Assembly: GCA_021775095.1 (NCBI GenBank)
Contig: JAJFII010000018.1
Span: forward strand, 1-52,993
Reading direction: 5' to 3'
DNA: 52,993 nt
Origin: Rhodospirillales bacterium
GTDB lineage: Bacteria > Pseudomonadota > Alphaproteobacteria > Rhodospirillales > Casp-alpha2
Position numbers and translations under genes: made by a program. Within the stretch, counting starts at the first letter, position 1. Every line of letters begins with the position of its first letter. The notes below the pieces were generated by a model, which did no database searches, was not told where the DNA came from, and was given only the letters and a program-made list of their open reading frames with translations. This document shows, piece by piece, positions 25,272-32,576 of the stretch.

Positions 25272-26324
25272 CTATTCCGGTTTTTCCGTATCAGAATTCA
25301 AATTTGGCGGTTGCGCCGTATCGTGCCAGGTGAGTGATTTTAGTTTCGCCATCCAATCCAATCCCTTGTACCTGACCTGCTTCATAACCGACGACTGGCT
25401 CAGGACCGGCAGATGATTCTGTTGCCATGGGTCAATGCTCAAATAGGCAACGGATATAAGAAAAAGGCCCACGGCAATATACAATACCGCAGCGGATTTA
25501 TGAATTGGCTTTACCGGCAGGCCCAAAACCTCGACCGCCGCCTGGCGCGCCAGAGCTGCGGTAATGGTGCGTTTTCCCGCTGCGTACGCGCCAAGCAGAC
25601 ATCGCTCGCAAATACTGTTGATCAAACGCGGAATACCGCGTGACTTTTTATAGATTTCAGAAATCGCTCCCGCATTGAATAAATGTGCCGGAAGTCCGGC
25701 AACCCCGAGCCGATGAGCGATATAGTTTTCGGTATCTTCGGCGGTCATTGGATCGAGATGGTATCGCGCCGTAATTCGCTGCGCAAGTTGCCTTACTTTT
25801 TCCTGCTCGAGATAGGATTTAAGTTCAGACTGGCCAATTAAAATGATCTGCAAAAGTTTATTGTGAGTGGTTTCCAGATTGGTCAGCATGCGCACCTGTT
25901 CGAGCAGGGCATATTCCATATTCTGCGCTTCGTCGATAATCAATACGGCGCGGCCGCCCCGCGCATAAAGCGTCAGCAAATGTTGATTGATCAATTCGGT
26001 CAGCCCTCTGACGCTTTTGACCGTAGACGGATATTTGATGCTGAATTCTTCACATATGGTTGCCAGCAGCTCCACTTCGGAAAGTCGCGGATTGATGCAC
26101 AGTGCCATATCAACATTTTCAGGCAATCGGTCCGCCAGATAACGGCAAAGCGTGGTTTTTCCTGTTCCCACTTCACCGGTTAACAGAACAAAACCACTGT
26201 CGCCTTCGACACCATAAATCAGATGGGCGAGCGCTTCCTTATGGCGTTTGCTCATGAAAAGATAATTTGGATCGGGGGTATTGGAAAACGGGTTTTCCTC
26301 AATACCGAAAAAATTACGATACAT
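25272..26324 (-). CDS. GspA/ExeA-like AAA ATPase
   Basis: This inner-membrane ATPase of 350 aa has the characteristic start MYRNFFGIEENPFSNTPDP, Walker A GEVGTGKTTL (about 50-59), Walker B VLIIDEAQNM (about 127-136) and a sensor helix region (GIPRLINSICERCL). One membrane span near 280-300 is followed by a short periplasmic tail with no obvious peptidoglycan-binding domain. Known ExeA proteins use ATP to help assemble the secretin multimer. No type II secretion genes occur in the window, but a Tad secretin (CpaC) does, so this pair may serve the pilus. GAGG lies upstream of ATG 26324. Confidence 0.88.
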   Translation of the reverse strand: MYRNFFGIEENPFSNTPDPNYLFMSKRHKEALAHLIYGVEGDSGFVLLTGEVGTGKTTLCRYLADRLPENVDMALCINPRLSEVELLATICEEFSIKYPSTVKSVRGLTELINQHLLTLYARGGRAVLIIDEAQNMEYALLEQVRMLTNLETTHNKLLQIILIGQSELKSYLEQEKVRQLAQRITARYHLDPMTAEDTENYIAHRLGVAGLPAHLFNAGAISEIYKKSRGIPRLINSICERCLLGAYAAGKRTITAALARQAAVEVLGLPVKPIHKSAAVLYIAVGLFLISVAYLSIDPWQQNHLPVLSQSSVMKQVRYKGLDWMAKLKSLTWHDTAQPPNLNSDTEKPE

Positions 26325-26413
26325 GAAGTCTAACCTCGATCAGACGATAGCGATGACGCAGATTTAATTTCATATCGTCGTGACAACGCTGTACCAAAAA
26401 CCCAGAACAACGC

Positions 26414-27118
26414 CTATTTATCGATGAGCTGTTGTAATCGCAAATGGTTCTTGATGATCAGATCCTTATGCTTGCGCTGAATGACACCGTCTCGAGCCAA
26501 ATTACCAATGGCATCGGCAACGGTTTGCCGGTCTGTTCCGACCCATGACGACAGCTCCTGATGATTGGGTGCATCGTTGATAATCCAACCGCCACTTTCA
26601 CTCGTATTCGGTTCAGACAGGCGCAGCAACTCGGAATAAATGCGCTGATGTGGCGACAGCATGCTCATGGACGTGAGCCGTTGGGTCATGTGACGTATCA
26701 GCTTGGCAAAACGTCGCAGTAATGCCGTGGCAACAAAGGGACATTCAATCAGCAATTTATGGAATTCTTCACTGGGCAGCTCAGCCAGCAAAATCGGCTC
26801 AAGCGCGATCACCCGTGCCGAACGAATATTCAGATCTATGGCTGATAATTCTCCAAAAAGATCGCCGCTTTTGATTTCTGCCAAGGCGACTTCCTGACCT
26901 TTGGCCAAAAAATCCATCACCCGAAGTTTGCCTTTGACGAGAAAAAACAGGCTTGTTCCCTCGTCGTTCACATCGACGATGATATCGTTTGCCCGATATT
27001 CGATCCAATTGCATTTTTCCGTGAGCTGCATCAGTTTTTCCGGTGACACAGATTGCAAAAGCTCAACGTCATCAAGGCAGTGGTCGATTTCGCCGAAGTG
27101 ATATGCTGTGGCTGGCAA
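26414..27118 (-). CDS. Crp/Fnr family transcription regulator
   Basis: This 234-aa regulator has a cyclic-nucleotide-binding domain (about 15-135), a dimerisation helix and a C-terminal winged helix (about 165-230, with HQELSSWVGTDRQTVADAIG as recognition helix). The phosphate-binding cassette FGELSAIDLNIRSARV keeps the Glu and Arg-Ser pattern expected for cNMP binding, and there are no N-terminal FNR-type cysteines. The start is TTG 27118; an in-frame stop lies just upstream and AGGA is 11 nt away. It sits between tadD and the gspA/gspB pair. A CRP-type operator is found at 28087-28102, so control of tadD/tadG is a natural guess. Confidence 0.88.
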   Translation of the reverse strand: MPATAYHFGEIDHCLDDVELLQSVSPEKLMQLTEKCNWIEYRANDIIVDVNDEGTSLFFLVKGKLRVMDFLAKGQEVALAEIKSGDLFGELSAIDLNIRSARVIALEPILLAELPSEEFHKLLIECPFVATALLRRFAKLIRHMTQRLTSMSMLSPHQRIYSELLRLSEPNTSESGGWIINDAPNHQELSSWVGTDRQTVADAIGNLARDGVIQRKHKDLIIKNHLRLQQLIDK

Positions 27119-27155
27119 CGCAAATTAATCCTTATACATTTCCATTTGAGAAATC

Positions 27156-27905
27156 TTATTGTCGTCCCAATTGTGAGTAAATCAATAGGTTCTTTTGCAC
27201 GGTCTCCTCATCAAGATCCATCCGACCAAGTGCCTGTGCGGACTCGAGGTCTCCTTTAATACCATAAAACATCGCAAGATTTTGCCGGATTTGAGCCGTA
27301 TGCCGCGCCATCCTCGGCGCATTTTTCAGCATTTCAATGGCTCCATCCAGGTCTCCGTTCAGAGCCACGGATAGGGCAAAATTATTTAAGATGGCCGGAT
27401 TATTATCGGAAAGTCCCATAGCCGTTTCATAGGCTGTGCGCGATGCAACAAAATTTTCAGCCATATCGTACGCAACACCCAAAGCCGAATAGATTTCCCA
27501 ATTTTTCGGGTTCTTTATTTCCGCTTCTTTTAAAATATGGATCGCAGTTTCTGTATGTCCGGCCGCCAGCATGGCTTTGCCCAGTTCAATTTTTTGCGCC
27601 ATTTCATACCGGCTGTCCGGCTTGCCACTTTGCAACAATTCAATCGCGCCTTTGGCTGCTCCCGTGTATCTCAAGTTTCGCGCCAACGCCAACCGAAGTT
27701 CCGTATCAACAGGATTGCGTGCATACAGGTTTTTGTAGTGGGTAACGGCAGAATTATAGTCACCGGTAAGTTCAGCCTGGGCCGCAGTCTGACGCAAGGT
27801 ATCTACGATCGCTTTCGAATTATCCGTAATCTCTGCTTCGCACGCTGCCACGCCAAGCGCCAGCAGGACAAAAATAGAACAGCGGATAATTCTCTTAACA
27901 CTCAT
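27156..27905 (-). CDS. tadD: TadD-like TPR lipoprotein
   Basis: This is a predicted lipoprotein of 249 aa with signal MSVKRIIRCSIFVLLALGVA and lipobox LGVAAC (C22). At least five TPR units follow (about 45-215, e.g. AVTHYKNLYARNPVD, AIHILKEAEIKNPKN, AYETAMGLSDNNPA). TadD/RcpE-type lipoproteins help localise or assemble the Tad secretin. Placement directly upstream and divergent of the TadG-like gene supports the assignment. It shares the 314-bp intergenic region carrying the CRP-type site. Confidence 0.8.
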   Translation of the reverse strand: MSVKRIIRCSIFVLLALGVAACEAEITDNSKAIVDTLRQTAAQAELTGDYNSAVTHYKNLYARNPVDTELRLALARNLRYTGAAKGAIELLQSGKPDSRYEMAQKIELGKAMLAAGHTETAIHILKEAEIKNPKNWEIYSALGVAYDMAENFVASRTAYETAMGLSDNNPAILNNFALSVALNGDLDGAIEMLKNAPRMARHTAQIRQNLAMFYGIKGDLESAQALGRMDLDEETVQKNLLIYSQLGRQ

Positions 27906-28219
27906 ATGACTTCGCTCATGTGTATAATGCGTTTGTTTCGTGCGTTGCGTCGTTCATGTCGTTTTATTCTGTCAAACCCGCTGCCACCCGGAGATGATTA
28001 AGGGAATATTAGATAATAGAGCCTTTATTAGCAATAAGAGAGCTCCAGAGCGGCGCAGGCGCGGGCAATTGCATGCCACCGCGCAATGTGACTAATATCA
28101 CTGCAATTTTATGCGGGATCGACTTTAATTTGAGCACGCTGCGGGGCTGGTAAGCCATTTTCTGAACCAGACGAATACAAAATCATGCGCAGAACTAAAA
28201 CCTAAACTGGGTCAAATAA
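27906..28219. other. Divergent tadD/tadG promoter region (314 bp)
   Basis: There is no gene here. The region separates the minus-strand tadD from the plus-strand TadG-like gene and must contain promoters for both. Its main feature is the CRP-type inverted repeat at 28087-28102. The segment 27995-28040 is AT-rich (TTAGATAATAGAGCC) and may hold the tadD promoter. Confidence 0.5.
28087..28102. promoter_or_regulatory. CRP-type operator between tadD and tadG
   Basis: TGTGACTAATATCACT matches the CRP consensus TGTGA-N6-TCACA at nine of ten conserved positions. The flanks (AA before, GCAATT after) also fit the AT-rich outer positions. It lies 118 nt before the tadG start codon and 182 nt before the tadD start codon. 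A Crp/Fnr-family gene is encoded about 1 kb away on the tadD side. Confidence 0.65.
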
Positions 28220-29554
28220 ATGCCGACGAAGGGACAGCGATTTCAAAGCCTTATAAAACGCCTGCGCGATGACAATCGTGGAGCGATTGTCGTTATGATT
28301 GCATTGATGTTGCCTTTACTATTGGGTTTTGTCGGCCTTGGGGTCGAAGTCGGATCGTGGTTCCAAAACAAACGGCAAATCCAGACCATCGCCGACGCGG
28401 CGGCGATCGGCGGGGCCTATGAAGCGCAAAACGCCTCGGCTACATCGTCGTCGATCCTGACCTCGGCAACCACCGATGCCACGCGCAATGGTTACGACGC
28501 GACAAATGATTTAATAACCGCCGTCAATCCCCCCATCAGCGGCTCCTATACGGCCGATAACAGCGCCGTTGAAACCAATGTTACGCGCTCCGTATCCCTG
28601 TTGTTTTCCAGTACCTTTTTAAGTAATGCCGTGTCGATCACCGCCCGCGCGGTTGCCCGCACTGGAAACAGTGACAGCACCGCCTGCGTCCTGTCGTTGG
28701 GCACCACCGGCGAAGGTGTGACCGTGAGCGGGAGTGGCGACGTGACCTTTGACGGCTGCCAAATTGCTTCGAACTCTTCCGATGCTGGGGCGTTGACCGT
28801 GTCCGGATCCGGAGATCTCACCACCGACTGTTACACCGTTGTCGGAGGCCTCGACGATTCTGCCAGCGGCCTGACAACGGATGTCGGCTGTGTCGGCAAA
28901 ACCAATTCAAAGAGTGTCACCGACCCCTATAGCGGGCTGGTGGCACCGTCCTACTCAGATCCGGCAGACTGTGACGAAAGCAGCGGATATTCCTATAATA
29001 TCAATGGCGGCGTTACGACGATCAGCCACGATGCTGACTTTTCTGTTCCCTATATCATTTGCGGCAATTTTAATGTCAACAACGGTTCCGTAACCCTTGA
29101 GCCAGGGCTTTATATCATCGCCGGCGATTTTTCGGCGGGTGCGAACGCCGATATTTCCGGCGACGGAGTTACTATCATATTGATGGATGGCGGTCAGCTG
29201 AGCAATATCAATGGCAACGCGACCCTCAATTTATCCGCACCCGATGCCGCCGACGCCGTTGATGACTGGGAGGGAATATTGTTTTTTCAGGACCCCGTTA
29301 CGGCGAGTTCGTGCACCAACAATTGTAACACCATTAATGGCGGGGCATCGACAACATTTGAGGGGGTTATGTATTTTCCGGACCAGACCATCAAATTTAC
29401 GGGTGGCAATGAAAACACCTCGACCTGCCTGCAGATTGTTGCCCTTAGTGTTGAATTCACTGGCAACAGTGATGTGTTAGGCAGCACCACCGGATGTGCC
29501 GATGCGGGTGTAACCGGCATCGCCCTGCCGGGCGATGTCGATCTTGTTGAATAA
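28220..29554 (+). CDS. TadG-like pilus assembly protein
   Basis: This 444-aa protein has the N-terminal motif of TadE/TadG proteins: a short basic stretch (LIKRLRDDNRG), a prepilin-like hydrophobic span (AIVVMIALMLPLLLGFVGLG, about 20-40) and the following VEVGSWFQNKRQIQTIADAAA. The remainder (about 145-440) is rich in Gly, Ser, Asn and Asp with regular short beta segments (VTVSGSGDVTFDGCQI, LTVSGSGDLTTDC, GNFNVNNGSVTLEPGLYII), which looks like a right-handed beta-helix. There is no vWA domain. Many cysteines suggest disulfides outside the inner membrane. It is the first gene of the plus-strand Tad locus, expressed from the shared promoter region. Confidence 0.82.
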   Translation: MPTKGQRFQSLIKRLRDDNRGAIVVMIALMLPLLLGFVGLGVEVGSWFQNKRQIQTIADAAAIGGAYEAQNASATSSSILTSATTDATRNGYDATNDLITAVNPPISGSYTADNSAVETNVTRSVSLLFSSTFLSNAVSITARAVARTGNSDSTACVLSLGTTGEGVTVSGSGDVTFDGCQIASNSSDAGALTVSGSGDLTTDCYTVVGGLDDSASGLTTDVGCVGKTNSKSVTDPYSGLVAPSYSDPADCDESSGYSYNINGGVTTISHDADFSVPYIICGNFNVNNGSVTLEPGLYIIAGDFSAGANADISGDGVTIILMDGGQLSNINGNATLNLSAPDAADAVDDWEGILFFQDPVTASSCTNNCNTINGGASTTFEGVMYFPDQTIKFTGGNENTSTCLQIVALSVEFTGNSDVLGSTTGCADAGVTGIALPGDVDLVE

Positions 29555-29595
29555 TCCCGCACCAGAGAGGCACATTTAACGGACAGGTGCTATTA

Positions 29596-30096
29596 ATGAC
29601 AGAACCAGGGTTCAACCGGAGTAAAGGTTATATGAAATTCATTCCGTCCATCGTCTGGGGCAAAAGCCAATTGATCCTTAACCGGTGCTGGGACGATTGC
29701 AAGGCCGTCGCCGCCGTTGAGTTTGCGATCATCATGACGTTTTTATCGCTCGTCTTCATTGGCCTTGCCAACTATGGCCTGGCGACCTTCGAAAAAATGG
29801 AATTAACCAGCGCTGCACGTTCAGGCGCGCAAGTGGCGCTCATTGATTCATCCGATTCCGCAGCGATTAAAGCAGCCGTTGTTGCTTCAACAAATTCGAG
29901 CATTTCGACCAGCGACGTGACCACAACGGAATTCTGTGAGTGCGCCGACGGCTCAAGCATCACCTGCGGGGCAACCTGCGGCGACGGCAGCTCAAACCAA
30001 TATTATTTTACGGTTACCGCCACGGAAACCTATCCCCTCCTGCTTCTTCCGACGACCCTGGTTCTGACGGGATCCGCAACGGTTCGAACTCAGTAA
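29596..30096 (+). CDS. TadE-like minor pilin
   Basis: This is a protein of about 166 aa. The segment AVAAVEFAIIMTFLSLVFIG is the TadE pseudopilin core, with the Glu (VEF) at the position equivalent to Glu+5 of mature pilins. The mature part has paired cysteines (FCECADGSSITCGATCG) likely to form disulfides. ATG 29596 is used; ATG 29632 (MKFIPSIVWG) has a stronger ribosome site (GGAG and AAGG just upstream) and may be the true start. It probably needs CpaA-type processing. Next in line is another TadE-like gene, 19 bp downstream. Confidence 0.82.
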   Translation: MTEPGFNRSKGYMKFIPSIVWGKSQLILNRCWDDCKAVAAVEFAIIMTFLSLVFIGLANYGLATFEKMELTSAARSGAQVALIDSSDSAAIKAAVVASTNSSISTSDVTTTEFCECADGSSITCGATCGDGSSNQYYFTVTATETYPLLLLPTTLVLTGSATVRTQ

Positions 30097-30115
30097 CGAT
30101 AACGGTGAGATCCAA

Positions 30116-30544
30116 ATGGACGTAGGCAAAACATTTCAGGCCCTAAAAATCTCCACCGTTCGCCTGTGGTCGGCCCGCCGCGCCGCCTCGGCCGTTGAAT
30201 TTGCCTTGGTCGCGCCCGTGTTTTTAACGATAACGCTGGGTGTGGTTGAGATGGGGCGGGCAATGTTCATTAAGTCGGCGTTACAGTTCGCTGTTGAGGA
30301 AACGGCCCGATATGCCCTTGTCAACAGTTCGGCATCAACCTCAACGCTGGCGACCTATGCCGCGACATCGCTTGCCAATAGCGGCGCAACCGTTACCGGC
30401 GCGACGTTTTCCGTCACCCAGGAAACAACCGGCAGCCGGACTTACATGTCAATCACGGGGAGTTATGCATTTAGCGTCATTATCCCAATTGTCGCCATCC
30501 CCGACGTGACACTTAATGCAAAATCACGGGTTCCCATCAGTTGA
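30116..30544 (+). CDS. TadE-like minor pilin (second copy)
   Basis: This 142-aa protein has a basic N-terminus, the TadE core AASAVEFALVAPVFLTITLG (about 23-42) followed by VVEMGRAMFIKSALQFAVEE, and a short beta-rich mature domain without cysteines. It should be an inner-membrane minor pilin of the Tad apparatus, processed by the same peptidase as the Flp pilins. It differs from the preceding TadE-like protein in lacking the cysteine-rich insert, so the two are probably not interchangeable. It converges on the pilZ gene. Confidence 0.86.
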   Translation: MDVGKTFQALKISTVRLWSARRAASAVEFALVAPVFLTITLGVVEMGRAMFIKSALQFAVEETARYALVNSSASTSTLATYAATSLANSGATVTGATFSVTQETTGSRTYMSITGSYAFSVIIPIVAIPDVTLNAKSRVPIS

Positions 30545-30596
30545 ACAATGGCGTCAGTGTCGAGGCTTGGATATCGCAGCCGATGCCGACGGCGAG

Positions 30597-30914
30597 TTAC
30601 CGGCGAACACCGTCCAAAGGTTTCAAAAGGCGATAAATATCTTCTTCCTGTTCGCTAATCGGGACTAAAAACCGCAACCCAAATTCGTTGCCGCGGGCCC
30701 AGGTAACCACACAGCGACGGAGATCATTATATTTATTAATTTTCAAGTTAATTTCGCCACCGACTTCAAGGATTTGCGACAATTTTATTTTTACCCCGGT
30801 CACGGAAATATCCGAAACCGAACATTCCCAATTATGGCCGTGGTCATCAAAAACAACACCGCCAAACATTGTCCTGCGCCGCATCTTCTCCCGTTTATTT
30901 TTAATGTCGTCCAT
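30597..30914 (-). CDS. PilZ-domain protein
   Basis: This is a single-domain PilZ protein of 105 aa, a c-di-GMP receptor. It has the N-terminal arginine cluster KREKMRRRTMFGG (RxxxR, about 8-15) and the second motif DISVTGVKI (D/NxSxxG, about 35-43), followed by the beta-barrel strands ending GLRFLVPISEQ. The binding residues are intact. It is transcribed away from cpaB and shares the intergenic region with the 19-bp palindrome. The likely role is c-di-GMP control of the Tad pilus; this is inferred from position. Confidence 0.87.
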   Translation of the reverse strand: MDDIKNKREKMRRRTMFGGVVFDDHGHNWECSVSDISVTGVKIKLSQILEVGGEINLKINKYNDLRRCVVTWARGNEFGLRFLVPISEQEEDIYRLLKPLDGVRR

Positions 30915-31268
30915 GGTATTCCCAATGAATCAAACGTACTCGATCCAAAATTAACACGCGTGCGCTTTATCGCATAGTACAAACTCTACCTGTTGCTGCA
31001 ACAGGTGATACCCGGTCAAAGGCTAGCGGATTAAGGGATTTACACCAAGATATTTTGCTTTGCCGTTGTTACAGGTCCGCAGAGTGATTAATGTTTTGCT
31101 ACGGTACCGGAAATCTTTGCCGCAAACGAAATTAACCTGATGATTTCAAATGGTTAAATCTATGCCGCATATGGTGGTAAATTGCGGAAATCAATGATAA
31201 ATTAGGAAGTTTACATGTATACATATTGCAACAGACACAGATCTTGAGCCACAAGGTAGCCCAGTAAG
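30915..31268. other. Divergent pilZ/cpaB promoter region (354 bp)
   Basis: There is no gene. This AT-rich region separates pilZ (minus) from cpaB (plus). It contains the perfect palindrome at 30988-31006 and, close to cpaB, a half-copy of the same sequence (GCAACAG, 31228-31234) next to a 10-bp palindrome, ATGTATACAT (31214-31223). No -35/-10 pair could be fixed. Confidence 0.5.
30988..31006. promoter_or_regulatory. 19-bp perfect palindrome, probable operator
   Basis: ACCTGTTGCTGCAACAGGT is an exact inverted repeat of 9 bp around one central base. It lies 74 bp upstream of the pilZ start and about 260 bp upstream of the cpaB start. GCAACAG recurs at 31228-31234. The symmetry suits a dimeric regulator such as an HTH protein. 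As RNA it could also form an 8-bp stem with a 3-nt loop, but no U-tract follows. Confidence 0.5.
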
Positions 31269-32576
31269 ATGCGGACGCTAATCGTTGGATTAATTGTTCT
31301 TGCCTTAAGTGTCGCAGGAATCAGCACCTATTTAATTCAAAATTTCTCGACCCCGACCGCTATACAAGAGCTTGAAAAGAAGGCTCAGCCCAAGAAATTT
31401 CAAGTTCTGGTTGCCGTGCGGGCCCTGTTTCCGGGCGAACGAATTGTCGCCGATAGCGTTGTTTGGCGTGGGTGGCCGGAAGAGAGCCTGTACGAAGCAT
31501 ATATCACGATCGAAAATGAGGAAGATAAAGCGGGTCGCACCAAAGAAGTCGTGGACAGTGTCGTGCGTGGGGTTATTCAGGCCGGTGAGCCCATTTTGGC
31601 CAGCAAACTTTTCAAAAGTGATGCGCCTGGGTTTATGGCGGGAATGCTGGAAAAAGGGATGCGCGCGGTTGCCGTTCCGGTGACCGATAATACCGGCGTT
31701 GCGGGATTTGTTTTGCCTGGCAATTATGTGGATGTCCTGATTGTCCACAATAAGGGTGGAGCCGCCGTTAAAGACGCGACAAAAAAAAGGGCGAAAGGTA
31801 AGGGCGAGGAAGAGGAACCTAAACTTTTGACCGTTTTACAGACGACATCAGAAACGATCTTGTACAACATCAAAGTTTTGGCGGCAAACCAAACAGCAGG
31901 CAAAATTGAAGGCCAGTCAATTCCCGCCAAAACATTGACCTTACAATTGACACCAAAGCAGGTGGAAATTTTGCTGACAGGACGGGCCATGGGGCAAGTT
32001 GCCGTCGCGCTTCGCGATATCGGTTCTGCCGCAGAAACAGAAGTCGTGAACGCACAAACACGTCCGGGCACCTTTACGACAGATGTTGAAATAAGCCCGT
32101 TTCTGCAAAGCTTGAACGCTAATATACGGGACAATAAAAAAACCCGCGAGCAACTTCTTAATGAAAAACTCCTGCTTATGAAACAGGAACAAATTCAAAT
32201 CGAACAAGCAGCAAAGCGTCGGCTCGAAACCCTGAACAAGGAAAAAGAACTAGCGATCCTTCAAAACAATCAGCAATTGGCGACGCAATTTCAGCAACTG
32301 GAATCCCAACAAAATCAAGAAATGCAGGCGCTAAAAAATAAACATCTGGCAGCGGAAAAGAAGCTGGAAGCGCTAAAAAACAAGCAGCTCGAAGCGCAAA
32401 GCCTCCTGGAATTGGAACAACAAAAGCAGACGGCAAGGAAACCGGTGGCAGTGCCGCCGAAGCCGGTCGTTACAAAAAAAGCGCCGGTTCGCGTGAACCC
32501 GGTTGTTAAAAAATCAGATGTGATCGAAATTTATCGGGGCGGTGCATCCGAAACGCAAGAGATTAAAATTAAATGA
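31269..32576 (+). CDS. cpaB: Flp pilus assembly protein CpaB (RcpC) with extended coiled-coil tail
   Basis: This 435-aa protein has an N-terminal membrane anchor (about 3-24), an SAF domain (about 43-110, VLVAVRALFPGERI) and a RcpC/CpaB region (about 130-260, GMRAVAVPVTD, GFVLPGNYVDVLIV). From about 275 to 395 comes a Gln/Glu/Lys/Leu-rich helical stretch predicted as a coiled coil, ending in a Pro-rich basic tail. The usual CpaB ends near residue 270-320, so this tail is an addition. CpaB works with the CpaC secretin in the periplasm. Its stop overlaps the cpaC start as ATGA. Confidence 0.9.
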   Translation: MRTLIVGLIVLALSVAGISTYLIQNFSTPTAIQELEKKAQPKKFQVLVAVRALFPGERIVADSVVWRGWPEESLYEAYITIENEEDKAGRTKEVVDSVVRGVIQAGEPILASKLFKSDAPGFMAGMLEKGMRAVAVPVTDNTGVAGFVLPGNYVDVLIVHNKGGAAVKDATKKRAKGKGEEEEPKLLTVLQTTSETILYNIKVLAANQTAGKIEGQSIPAKTLTLQLTPKQVEILLTGRAMGQVAVALRDIGSAAETEVVNAQTRPGTFTTDVEISPFLQSLNANIRDNKKTREQLLNEKLLLMKQEQIQIEQAAKRRLETLNKEKELAILQNNQQLATQFQQLESQQNQEMQALKNKHLAAEKKLEALKNKQLEAQSLLELEQQKQTARKPVAVPPKPVVTKKAPVRVNPVVKKSDVIEIYRGGASETQEIKIK

